From Pseudomonas sp. ISL-84 (GTDB lineage Bacteria > Bacillota > Bacilli > Bacillales > Cytobacillaceae), in NCBI GenBank assembly GCA_018613035.1, contig JAGGRA010000064.1:1-64000 (forward strand): DNA of 64,000 nucleotides. Direction: 5' to 3'. The notes beneath the pieces were generated by a model. The model was not told the DNA's origin and searched no databases. It saw nothing but the letters and a program-made list of their open reading frames with translations. Made by a program: the position numbers and the translations under genes. Shown piece after piece: positions 16,751-24,762 of the stretch. Position 1 is the stretch's first letter, and every line of letters starts with the position of its first letter.

Positions 16751-16805
16751 ACGGGCAGTTTGCCCCCCAGCTTTCTTCAACGATTCATAAGTAATTACTG
16801 CCCGT
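16751..16805. promoter_or_regulatory. spaced inverted repeat in the dctS-dctB promoter region
   Basis: ACGGGCAGT (16751-16759) and ACTGCCCGT (16797-16805) are exact reverse complements 46 bp apart. A candidate -10 (GATAAT, 16814-16819) for dctB follows. The pair could be binding sites for DctR, or a terminator-like fold; I infer the former from position. Confidence 0.45.
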
Positions 16806-16842
16806 TAAGGCGGGATAATGTTTTTAAAAAAGGAGGCTTCCC

Positions 16843-17898
16843 ATGAAAAGCACATTAGGCTTCGTTCTCCTTGCAGGCACGGTTATGATCATGGCAGCTA
16901 TGTTTGCTTATCAAAGCCTATTCCCGCGCGAAGAAATTCCCTATGATGATGATCAGGAAGGGCTGAAGGATCAAATCGTATTTAAATTCAGCCATGTCGT
17001 CGCTGAGAATACGCCCAAGGGCCTTGCTGCCCAAAAATTTGCAGAGCTTGTTTCTGAAAAATCAGACGGCCATATAAAAATAGAGGTTTTTCCAAATGGC
17101 AGCCTCTATTCTGATATAGAAGAAATTAATGCGCTAAAGGATGGACAAGTCCACTTTATCGCGCCTTCTACATCCAAGCTTGGCATGCTTTCTCCTCAAT
17201 GGGGCGTGCTGGATTTGCCCTTTGCTTTTCCAGCCCGTGAAGCCGCTTTGGAAGGGTTAAACGGAGACATTGGCAGGCAGCTTCTGCAATCCTTGCAGAG
17301 TGACGGGATTAAAGGGCTTGCCCACTGGCCAAATGGATTTAAGCAAATCACCTCAAATAAAGGACCCATTCAGAGTCCCGGGGATATGGAAGGGCAATCG
17401 TTCCGAATTATGCAGAGTGACGTAATTGAGGCCCAATTCAGCCGCTTGAATGCGGATGCCATTCAGGATTCCTTCAATTCCACTTACCAGCTGCTTGAAG
17501 AAGGCAAGGTGGACGGCGAAGAAAATACCATCTCAAATATTTACTCTAAGAAATTCTATAACTTACAAAAGCATTTGACAATCAGCAATCATGGCTATCT
17601 AGGTTATGCAGTTATGATGAGCGAGAAAGTCTGGGACGAGCAGACAGAAGAAACAAAGGAGATTTTGCTGGAGTCCATGCAGGAAACAACCGCCTGGAAT
17701 AACCGGCAAGCCTTTGCCATGAACGAAGAACAGCTCACAACTATTAAGCAAAACTCCTCCATTCAAATTCACAAGCTGACAGATCAGCAAAAACGGGAAT
17801 GGAAGACTGCCCTTGATCCTGTCTATGAAGAATTCTCGAAAGAAATCGGCAGCCAATTAATAGATGAAATAAAGGAATTGCGTGCTAAATATGAATAA
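16843..17898 (+). CDS. dctB: TRAP-type dicarboxylate-binding lipoprotein-like protein
   Basis: A 351-residue DctP-family solute-binding protein (the TRAP binding-protein family) with an uncleaved-looking N-terminal hydrophobic segment (residues 5-23). The conserved core includes FKFSHVVAENTPKGLAAQKF and the ligand-anchoring arginine in GQSFRIMQSDV. No TRAP membrane subunits are present nearby. In B. subtilis the homologue DctB (YdbE) is needed for DctS/DctR signalling and dicarboxylate uptake by DctP, which fits this arrangement. AAAGGAGG lies 8 nt before the ATG. A palindrome and a terminator follow immediately. Confidence 0.87.
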   Translation: MKSTLGFVLLAGTVMIMAAMFAYQSLFPREEIPYDDDQEGLKDQIVFKFSHVVAENTPKGLAAQKFAELVSEKSDGHIKIEVFPNGSLYSDIEEINALKDGQVHFIAPSTSKLGMLSPQWGVLDLPFAFPAREAALEGLNGDIGRQLLQSLQSDGIKGLAHWPNGFKQITSNKGPIQSPGDMEGQSFRIMQSDVIEAQFSRLNADAIQDSFNSTYQLLEEGKVDGEENTISNIYSKKFYNLQKHLTISNHGYLGYAVMMSEKVWDEQTEETKEILLESMQETTAWNNRQAFAMNEEQLTTIKQNSSIQIHKLTDQQKREWKTALDPVYEEFSKEIGSQLIDEIKELRAKYE

Positions 17899-17902
17899 AA
17901 AA

Positions 17903-17951
17903 GTACCAGGTACCTATACCAGTTGGCTGAAGTGGTATAGGTACCTGGCAC
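17903..17951. repeat. dispersed palindrome, copy D
   Basis: Near-perfect 22-bp arms (17903-17924 and 17930-17951) sharing the GGTACCTATACCA core of copies A-C. It begins 5 bp after the dctB stop. Confidence 0.88.
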
Positions 17952-17964
17952 CAAAAAACTCCGG

Positions 17965-17990
17965 GCAAAAGCTGCCCAAAGTTTTTTATT
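17965..17990 (+). terminator. terminator between dctB and the CoA-transferase gene
   Basis: GGGCA, a 5-nt loop and TGCCC, then AAAGTTTTTTATTTT. It lies right after repeat copy D and before the convergent gene's stop at 17991. Confidence 0.65.
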
Positions 17991-19523
17991 TTAGCGGAAG
18001 CTCCATTGCGGGGCAGCTGCGGCTGTTTCTTTTAGCATGGTTCCCTTTGCGGCAAAGTCTGTGTGCCAGGAGAGCGCTTTTTCGAGTACATGCGGAGTTT
18101 GTCCTCCTCTTGTGAGGGCTTCCTCGTAATATTCGCGAAGCTGGTCACGGTACAGCGGGTGTGCACAGTTTTCGATGATCAGCTCCACGCGCTGTCTTGG
18201 AGCCAGGCCACGCAGGTCGGCATACCCTTGTTCTGTGACGATGACATCCACATCATGCTCGGTGTGGTCAATATGTGAAGCAAATGGCACAATGCTTGAG
18301 ATCTTGCCGTCTTTGGCAATAGATTTTGTAACAAAGATAGCCAAGCGTGCGTTCCGTGCAAAATCACCCGATCCGCCGATGCCGTTCATCATTTTCGTTC
18401 CGAGAACATGAGTGGAATTGACGTTTCCATAGATATCAAGCTCGAGCGCCGTATTGATCGAAATGAGTCCGAGGCGGCGGATGATTTCGGGATGGTTGGA
18501 AATCTCCTGCGGACGCATGATTAATCGGTCTCTGTAACGGTCGAAGTTAGAGAAAACTTCTTTCATTTTTTCATCTGAAAGAGTAATCGAGCAACAGGAT
18601 GCAAAATTCACTTTGCCTGCATCCATCAAATCGAATACAGCGTCCTGCAGTACTTCTGAATAAACTTCCAAATTCTCAAACTCAGAATCAAGCATACCGT
18701 GCAGCACCGCATTGGCCACTGAACCGATTCCGGATTGAAGCGGTGCCAGACGATTTGTCAGCCTGCCTGCTGCAATTTCCTTGCGGAGAAACTGAATCAG
18801 ATGCTGGGCCATAATGACGGTTTCTTCATCTGGCGGCACGATGGTAGAAGGGGAATCTTGCTGATTCGTAAACACGATTCCTCTTACCTTCTCCAAATCG
18901 ACCTTGATTCCAGGCGCTCCAATTCGGTCATCCGCTTTTGTCAAAGGAATCGGATCCCTTTCCCCTTGCTTGCCCGGATCATATAGATCATGCAATCCTT
19001 CGAGCTGTGTGGATTGCGCAAGATTGATTTCGATAATAATCGATTTGGCATTTTCTGCAAAAGATAGCGAGTTTCCGATTGAAGTAGAAGGAATGATCAT
19101 TCCATCCTCCGTTACCGAAACCGCTTCCAAAATAGCGAAATCAATAGGGTCCATGACATTCGCGCGCACAAGCTCAGCTGTGTGAGACAAATGCTGGTCC
19201 ACAAACAAAAAGTCTCCCTGGTTGATTCCCTTTCTCATCGTTGGATCTGCCTGGAATGGAAGTCTTTTCCCCAAAATGCCCGCCTCGGCAAACAGCTTAT
19301 CCACATCAGACCCGAGAGAAGCCCCTGTATAAACATTCACTTTAAAACGTTCATTTTTGGCACGGTCAACCAAAGCAAATGGAACCGCTTTCACATCACC
19401 CGCACGTGTAAAGCCGCTTAACCCCAAAATCATTCCGTCCTGAATCCAGGATGCTGCTTCCTCCGGTGTGACAACTCTGTCGTGCAATCGTGTATCCTTA
19501 ATCCGATCTAAACTTTTCTCCAT
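17991..19523 (-). CDS. acetyl-CoA hydrolase/transferase family, succinyl-CoA:acetate CoA-transferase type
   Basis: A 510-residue class I CoA-transferase of the AarC/Cat1 type. The catalytic glutamate is expected in NLEVYSEVLQDAV, and the CoA-binding glycine segments appear as QSGIGSVANAVL and GIGGSGDFARNARL. Such enzymes swap CoA between succinyl-CoA and acetate (or propionate, butyrate), linking acetate use to the TCA cycle. The ATG at 19523 has AGAGGGG 9 nt upstream; in-frame upstream ATGs overlap that site. A LytTR regulator is encoded directly upstream on the same strand, and a 9-bp direct repeat in the gap may be its target. Confidence 0.87.
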   Translation of the reverse strand: MEKSLDRIKDTRLHDRVVTPEEAASWIQDGMILGLSGFTRAGDVKAVPFALVDRAKNERFKVNVYTGASLGSDVDKLFAEAGILGKRLPFQADPTMRKGINQGDFLFVDQHLSHTAELVRANVMDPIDFAILEAVSVTEDGMIIPSTSIGNSLSFAENAKSIIIEINLAQSTQLEGLHDLYDPGKQGERDPIPLTKADDRIGAPGIKVDLEKVRGIVFTNQQDSPSTIVPPDEETVIMAQHLIQFLRKEIAAGRLTNRLAPLQSGIGSVANAVLHGMLDSEFENLEVYSEVLQDAVFDLMDAGKVNFASCCSITLSDEKMKEVFSNFDRYRDRLIMRPQEISNHPEIIRRLGLISINTALELDIYGNVNSTHVLGTKMMNGIGGSGDFARNARLAIFVTKSIAKDGKISSIVPFASHIDHTEHDVDVIVTEQGYADLRGLAPRQRVELIIENCAHPLYRDQLREYYEEALTRGGQTPHVLEKALSWHTDFAAKGTMLKETAAAAPQWSFR

Positions 19524-19617
19524 GCTGCTCATCCCCTCTACCATGATATATATAATCATTTTACCCGCCTAAAGAGAGAGGATTGAATTTTTGGATTATA
19601 TTACGGAAAATTCCGAT

Positions 19618-19647
19618 AAAACAGCAAATTCACCGTCCAAAACAGCA
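19618..19647. promoter_or_regulatory. 9-bp direct repeat, candidate LytTR binding site
   Basis: AAAACAGCA occurs at 19618-19626 and 19639-19647, 21 bp apart (12-bp gap), which is the usual layout of LytTR targets. It lies about 95-125 bp before the CoA-transferase start. Confidence 0.45.
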
Positions 19648-19655
19648 TGAATTTT

Positions 19656-20300
19656 CTAAAAACCGAGCAATTTCCGAAAATAGCTGGAATACGATTGGCT
19701 GACAGGCACCCGGTCACCATTTTTCATGGCAAGCAAAAAAGTTGAATGGGTATCAGGATAGATCTCCTTTATATGATTCACATTTACGATGAATGAACGG
19801 TGGCAGCGGATAAAACTATCTTTCGGAAGCGAGTACTCAAAGTCCTGAAGGGAGTATTTATGAGTGCCAGATTTATCACCTGTATGTACATAAGTCTTCT
19901 TATCCTTTGCTTCTAGATAGACGACCTCGGAAAAAGGAATCGGAATCCAGCCATCATTCGTTTTCATGGTTACAACGGATTTACCGTCTGTCAAAGCCGG
20001 AAAAATCGCTGTCACACAGCCTTCCAGCTTGCCTTCATGCAAAAACGGCACAGCCATTCCGTGATAAGGAACCCCGAATACATCCCGATCTATAAACTCG
20101 GAGACTCTTTGCTGTGTCCGTAAAGCCTTATGGGCAATGGTTCCTTCTTTAACAATGTCACCAGGCCTGATTTTCAAATCAATTCGCTTGCTGGGCCGGT
20201 AATAGATATATTCATTCGTATTGGAAACTGCAATGGAAATCTCATCGGAAAACAATTCTCCGATCACGTCCAAAAGAGACACAACTGTAATGCTTTCCAC
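19656..20300 (-). CDS. LytTR-family transcriptional regulator
   Basis: A 214-residue regulator. Residues 1-110 form a sensor-like domain (possibly PAS or GAF fold, with GVPYHGMAVPFLHEGKLEGCVTAIFP split over strands). Residues 115-212 are a LytTR DNA-binding domain: IPFSEVVYLEAKDKKTYVHT, RCHRSFIVNVNHIKEI and a terminal SYSSYFRKLLG. There is no receiver domain, so it probably senses a ligand directly. It is encoded 132 bp upstream of the CoA-transferase gene, which I infer to be its target. The start is GTG at 20300. Confidence 0.83.
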   Translation of the reverse strand: MESITVVSLLDVIGELFSDEISIAVSNTNEYIYYRPSKRIDLKIRPGDIVKEGTIAHKALRTQQRVSEFIDRDVFGVPYHGMAVPFLHEGKLEGCVTAIFPALTDGKSVVTMKTNDGWIPIPFSEVVYLEAKDKKTYVHTGDKSGTHKYSLQDFEYSLPKDSFIRCHRSFIVNVNHIKEIYPDTHSTFLLAMKNGDRVPVSQSYSSYFRKLLGF

Positions 20301-20478
20301 GTTCCTTCAGCACCTTTCATGATGATTGCCTATTTCTATTTTACAAGTTTTCGCAGAGGGATTCTATGAATGAGTTTTAATAAAAATCTTATCATTCACC
20401 GGAGCTCTCCAGCATAGAATAGAGGATTATAACCCATTAGAGACCATATAAGGGTTAGGGGTAAAGGAGGATGCTGAT

Positions 20479-21123
20479 ATGTTAATTCGCCATCAGATGG
20501 TGGAGAAAACAGATGTCCGCTATTGTGATGAAACCTTTAATTTGGAAAAGGCGCTGCAGTTTTTAAATAAAACAGGTTATCGCTGTGTCCCGATTCTGGA
20601 TCAAACACATACAAAGTTTATCGGCAATATTTATAAAGTTGATATCTTAGAATATAAAGAGAATCATTCGCTCGATGAGGCCATAACTGCTCTAGCCACT
20701 GATCAGGAGACAGTAATTGATGAAAATGATTCCTTTATGAAGGCTTTTTTTACGCTAAAAAGATTTCCCTATCTCCCTGTGGTGAATAAAAATGATAAGT
20801 TTGTCGGCCTTCTCACGCACGCAGCTGTACTGGAGCTGCTGGAGGAAGCATGGGGATTGAACCGCGGCAGCTATACACTTACAGTGGGCAGCTATGGTAC
20901 GCAGGGGACCTTGAAGAAAATGACCAGCATCATCAGCAAACACAGTGATATTCAGGGAGTCATCTCACTCGATTCCTCTAATTTCCACGTCAGCCTCATT
21001 CGCCGGGTTCTATTCACATTGCCGAAGGATACCACAAAGGCAACCTTGGATAAAATAAAAAAAGAGATGGATCAAAACGGCTTCCGGGTGATTGGTGTCG
21101 AATGCCATGATGGGAAATGCTAA
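20479..21123 (+). CDS. CBS-pair protein with C-terminal ACT-like domain (CbpA-like)
   Basis: A 214-residue protein. Two CBS motifs occupy residues 1-125 (for example GYRCVPILDQTHTKFIGNI and FPYLPVVNKNDKFVGLL). The C-terminal 75 residues look like an ACT fold (MTSIISKHSDIQGVISLDS). This CBS-ACT layout matches the c-di-AMP-binding CbpA group of Listeria and Bacillaceae; whether this one binds c-di-AMP is inference. AAAGGAGG lies 8 nt before the ATG. It is a single gene; no terminator is clear directly after it. Confidence 0.75.
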   Translation: MLIRHQMVEKTDVRYCDETFNLEKALQFLNKTGYRCVPILDQTHTKFIGNIYKVDILEYKENHSLDEAITALATDQETVIDENDSFMKAFFTLKRFPYLPVVNKNDKFVGLLTHAAVLELLEEAWGLNRGSYTLTVGSYGTQGTLKKMTSIISKHSDIQGVISLDSSNFHVSLIRRVLFTLPKDTTKATLDKIKKEMDQNGFRVIGVECHDGKC

Positions 21124-21215
21124 TCGATAGGGAAAACTGGATGTTTATAATGGCCCCTATAGGATAGAGCAAGATTCGCACTTCCTTCATTCGATATGGA
21201 TGTGGGGATGCTAGT

Positions 21216-21329
21216 TTGAAAAGAGCGTCAAAAAAGGGCTTTACAGATGCATGGGCGCCGATTAGCAACGGACCGCGCACGATCTCGGAGTGCCTGGATC
21301 GAAATTCAACAGGCGAATTTAGAAGGTAA
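21216..21329 (+). CDS. possible 37-residue basic small protein
   Basis: A TTG-initiated frame reading MKRASKKGFTDAWAP and ending in EFRR. GGGGA lies 8 nt upstream, and a strong terminator begins 4 bp after the stop. Seven arginines/lysines and no hydrophobic stretch. I recognise no relative. It may be chance, but the position directly before a terminator and 90 bp after the CBS gene argues for a transcribed small gene. Confidence 0.3.
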   Translation: MKRASKKGFTDAWAPISNGPRTISECLDRNSTGEFRR

Positions 21330-21333
21330 GGAT

Positions 21334-21367
21334 AAAAAGCCGTTCCAGCAATGGATCGGCTTTTTTC
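21334..21367. terminator. bidirectional terminator
   Basis: AAAAAGCCG, a 14-nt loop, CGGCTTTTTT. It serves the plus-strand CBS transcript and the minus-strand gene ending at 21368. Confidence 0.85.
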
Positions 21368-21823
21368 CTAACGTTTATTGCGATGTACGAATTCCTGGTA
21401 TCCATAAATAATCCAGGCATATGAGGTGAAAAATAAGAAAATATGTACAGGCTTAAATTTGACCAATCTATATAAATCAAATCGTTGATACAAGTAATTC
21501 AGCGGAAAGGCAAACAGAAAATCCACGATCGCATTAAGTGCAAGATAGCGTTTGAAGTTTCCAAAGGTAAAATGAAAAATCCATAATGTTCCTATAAAGA
21601 AGGGGCCAAGAATAAAAGTGAGGTCATTCAAGACTTTATGTCTGTTTCCGCCTTCTACCGTCCACCATTTAAAGGGTATGGCCAGTATGCTCATCGCAAA
21701 AACTAAAATCCCGGCAAAAACAGAAACCGTATAAAATTTATTAAATGACTTTTTAGGCAGAAAGAATATGGTCAGCCAAGGTATAACCAGGTGAAGCAGC
21801 CTAATGGCTGTTGTCGCTTTCAT
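21368..21823 (-). CDS. small integral membrane protein of unknown function
   Basis: A 151-residue protein with four to five hydrophobic helices and basic turns (FLPKKSFNK, YQRFDLYRLVKFK). It ends in VHRNKR. Similar proteins occur in Bacillus but I know no function. The ATG at 21823 has AAAGGGG upstream. It is separated from the GNAT gene upstream by 59 bp. Confidence 0.7.
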   Translation of the reverse strand: MKATTAIRLLHLVIPWLTIFFLPKKSFNKFYTVSVFAGILVFAMSILAIPFKWWTVEGGNRHKVLNDLTFILGPFFIGTLWIFHFTFGNFKRYLALNAIVDFLFAFPLNYLYQRFDLYRLVKFKPVHIFLFFTSYAWIIYGYQEFVHRNKR

Positions 21824-21882
21824 ATTAAATTCCCCTTTCTGCCATATTATTCTACGGGGAATTTAGAAATATTCACCAATTA

Positions 21883-22389
21883 TTACTTTTTACAATCTAA
21901 AAGCTTCCCCATATAATACTCATCGACAAACTCTCCGTTTATCAGCAGCGAGTGTTTTTTAGTGCCTTCAATTTTGAATCCGGCTTTTTTATATAGTGCT
22001 ACCCCGGCATCGTTTTTTACAACTGTCGTTAATTCAAGCCGGTGGATGCTGTGCTCTCGTGCCCAGCGATCCAACTCCTCAAAGAGCTTTGTGCCAATTC
22101 CTTTTCCCCTGTGACCGCTGGCTATTCCAGCGACCAAATAGGCAGAGTGATTGTTTCTCCTGGCAGCGCCCCCAATGGCCATTAAAAAGCCTATCAATTG
22201 GTTGTCTTTCTCCGCAACGATGATAGTTGAATTGTCTTCTTTTTTTATCGCTTCGATTCTCTTTCTTTGTGCTTCCGGAGTTGTCTGTCTTTCACCAGGT
22301 TCGAACAGCATATAGTCTGCCTCGTTTTCCACCTGTGTAATCAAGCTGGCCAGCGCTTCGGCATGGGATGGTTTTATGTGGCGGATCAT
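21883..22389 (-). CDS. GNAT family N-acetyltransferase
   Basis: A 168-residue GNAT. The acetyl-CoA loop is HRGKGIGTKLFEE, preceded by strand YLVAGIASG. The last helix/strand pair is GVALYKKAGFKIEGTKKHS, typical of RimI/YhhY-like enzymes that acetylate small molecules or peptides. AAAGGGGAG precedes the ATG at 22389. The MazG-like gene upstream ends 15 bp before it, so the two form an operon. Confidence 0.85.
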   Translation of the reverse strand: MIRHIKPSHAEALASLITQVENEADYMLFEPGERQTTPEAQRKRIEAIKKEDNSTIIVAEKDNQLIGFLMAIGGAARRNNHSAYLVAGIASGHRGKGIGTKLFEELDRWAREHSIHRLELTTVVKNDAGVALYKKAGFKIEGTKKHSLLINGEFVDEYYMGKLLDCKK

Positions 22390-22403
22390 TGGAAATCTCC
22401 CCT

Positions 22404-22787
22404 TTATTTTTCTATTAAACGAACATCCTTATTTTTCCGGCTCTTTACTTCAGCCATCTTCCCGTAAAAGCTTTCTTCCATCTCGATGCCAAAGAAGTTA
22501 TAGAATTTGATTAAATAGGCCAGGCAGTCCGCCAGTTCTTTCCCAATGTCTGCTTTCACCTGGTCCTTTGCAAGTGCAAAGGCTTGTTCTTCATCCATTC
22601 CTTCTTCTGTATATTCACGTACCAGGTTGAAGGCTTTCCGGAGCTCTTCAGCCACCTCCGCTACTTCGGTCGTCAGCAGCATATAGTTGTTCAAAAGAGA
22701 ATCCCGGCTCTCCGCATAGTTCTCGGCACTAATCTCCCAGCCCATCTCCTTCTGATAATCTCTCATAAAATGCTGAAGTTCCTTCAT
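22404..22787 (-). CDS. MazG-like nucleotide pyrophosphohydrolase
   Basis: A 127-residue all-alpha NTP pyrophosphohydrolase. The metal-binding acidic helices are TEVAEVAEELRKA (E-x-x-E) and IGKELADCLAYLI (E-x-x-D). Such single-domain MazG-like enzymes remove noncanonical or excess nucleoside triphosphates. AGAGGTG precedes the ATG at 22787. It is co-directional with the GNAT at 22389. Confidence 0.82.
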   Translation of the reverse strand: MKELQHFMRDYQKEMGWEISAENYAESRDSLLNNYMLLTTEVAEVAEELRKAFNLVREYTEEGMDEEQAFALAKDQVKADIGKELADCLAYLIKFYNFFGIEMEESFYGKMAEVKSRKNKDVRLIEK

Positions 22788-22916
22788 GATCTATGCACCT
22801 CTTACTCTATGATTATTCGGCAACATTCGGGTGGTACTTGCGAAAAGAAAAACCTATGTCATGTTTTTCACATTGCAGAGAGGTAATTCATTGTATTAAA
22901 TGGTTCCTCTACTGCT

Positions 22917-24128
22917 TTACCGCTCTACCGTCCGGGCCAATACCGCTCCAGCAACGAGTCCCCAGACGGGTGCGCTGATGTGGAGAATGGATATGCCGGA
23001 TAGGGTGACAATGAAGGCGGCGAGTGCGCTTAGGCGGTAGCGGTTACCGGAAAAGCCCATTTGCAGGCTTGAGTGCAGAACGCCAATCAACGCGAATCCA
23101 GCGAGGAGCGAGACAAATGCCTGCGGCAGCGACTGAATAAAGGGCACAATTTTCCACGCAAAAATTCCGAATACAATGGTGATGGCACCCGCCACGACGG
23201 CTCCCATATATCTTTTCTCCCTTGGCCCTGAATCCGGCCCGGCACAAATGGCGCTCATCATTCCGGCGATGTTGGCACACTGTCCGCCAAAGAAGCTCGT
23301 AATGACAGAGAAGACGCCGCTTGAAGAAACAATTTTTCGAATCGGCGGCTTAAAGTTAGAGCTTTCCAGTGCTCCAATTCCCGGTGCTGCATCATTGCTT
23401 AAAATTAGCATTGCCAGCGGAAGCGCAATCGTCACAAGGCCCATCCAAGTGAATTCCGGTGTCTGCCATGACGGCAGAAAATAGGAAATTTCCTTGGCCG
23501 GATTCAGGTCTGCTGTAAAAAATAAAACGGTAAAGGCTGCAACCACAGCGGCCAGTACCGGCGGAAATTTTTTAACGTATCGCGTAAAAAACAGAAAACT
23601 GATTAAAGCGGCACCTCCTACCAGAGGCATTTCTTGTATAGCCGGAACGAGCTTCACCACATAACCGGCAACCAGCCCTCCCAGCATGGAGGCGATGACT
23701 TCTTTCGGCACCCACCCGATGATTTTTGTAAATAGCCCTGAGATGCCAACCAGAAAAATCAGTAAACCCGACATCACATAACCGCCAATCAGCTCAGGAT
23801 ACGTATACTGCGCTGTAATAGTCGCCAAAAAAGCTACACCTGTTATGGAATGGCCTCCTGCAATCGGAATCCTGTACAGCAGCGGCATAAGGATGCTGTA
23901 CACGCCCCCGAAAAAATAAACCGCGAACATCCAGTTGATGGTTTGCTGATCGGTAAATCCCCCGGCAGCCGCTGCCTGTAAAATAATAAGCGCTGGCCCC
24001 GTCATCACCATCGTACTTGCAATAATTCCCGATGATATATTTTCACCTGTTAAATCTTGGATCATTGAATGCTTATTTAATTTTACTTTTGATTTGTATT
24101 CGTTGTGCCTTTCCTCTGGCAAACCCAT
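22917..24128 (-). CDS. BenE-family benzoate/H+ symporter-like permease
   Basis: A 403-residue, roughly 12-helix permease. Characteristic segments include STMVMTGPALIILQAAAAGG, IPIAGGHSITGVAFLAT, and ILSNDAAPGIGALESSNFKPP. BenE proteins import benzoate in proteobacteria; no aromatic degradation genes are seen here, so the substrate is open. The ATG at 24128 is preceded only by a loose GGGGGCAGGG. It is a single gene. Confidence 0.8.
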   Translation of the reverse strand: MGLPEERHNEYKSKVKLNKHSMIQDLTGENISSGIIASTMVMTGPALIILQAAAAGGFTDQQTINWMFAVYFFGGVYSILMPLLYRIPIAGGHSITGVAFLATITAQYTYPELIGGYVMSGLLIFLVGISGLFTKIIGWVPKEVIASMLGGLVAGYVVKLVPAIQEMPLVGGAALISFLFFTRYVKKFPPVLAAVVAAFTVLFFTADLNPAKEISYFLPSWQTPEFTWMGLVTIALPLAMLILSNDAAPGIGALESSNFKPPIRKIVSSSGVFSVITSFFGGQCANIAGMMSAICAGPDSGPREKRYMGAVVAGAITIVFGIFAWKIVPFIQSLPQAFVSLLAGFALIGVLHSSLQMGFSGNRYRLSALAAFIVTLSGISILHISAPVWGLVAGAVLARTVER

Positions 24129-24762
24129 TTCCCTGCCCCCGACTTCCGTATATTTTAATTACTATCATGATTTTAAACGGAAAAATTGTCAAACTATTTA
24201 GCATACGGAAGCAACTTATAAGCAACAAAGTAATAAGACATAAAAAATGACCTATAGCGGTCTATTTAAATTTATACACCGTTTAATTACATTGCTTCAC
24301 AAACTATCTCGAACTGTAAAAACCTGTTTGGGCGGATAAAGGTTCCTCCAAATATTTTTCAAATGAATGTAATGCGGTGGAATTTTCACCAAACCAGCTC
24401 CTTAGATTCTTATAGAATCAATACGTTCAAATAAGAGACTAATGTTCGTTAAAGTAACAGGCAGTTTTTTATCCTTTTTCATCTTTCCTGTTCAAAAAGT
24501 TCAAAAAAAAAAGGCGTTTATCCTGCATGGATAAACGCATCTCATTATTTAAAATAACCTTTTGCTTTTTCCGTTATTTTTCCGATTTATTCGATCATGC
24601 TCCATAATCTACAATTGCTTTTCGTTTATTTAGTATAGTATATAGCTATTAAATTACTTATATTATTTTTACTAAATCATTAAAAAAAATTTCGACTACT
24701 TCATTCGAATACCTCTTTTATTAACCCCCTCTTGAAAAGTTTAACTTTTTCAGAAAATAGGA
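24129..24762. other. AT-rich intergenic region with one terminator
   Basis: No supported gene in 634 bp. The only clear element is the terminator at 24503-24538. The stretch 24541-24762 is very AT-rich and would be the long 3' leader between the BCCT gene and its terminator. Confidence 0.7.
24503..24538 (-). terminator. terminator of the BCCT transporter transcript
   Basis: Perfect 10-bp stem GCGTTTATCC (24514-24523) with GGATAAACGC (24529-24538), 5-nt loop, followed on the minus strand by ten T. It is about 225 bp past the BCCT stop. Confidence 0.85.

Noticed and set aside
16843-17898. Complete TRAP transporter
   Set aside because: Only the binding protein is encoded; the DctQ and DctM membrane subunits are absent, and the layout matches the Bacillus DctB/DctS/DctR/DctP system instead.
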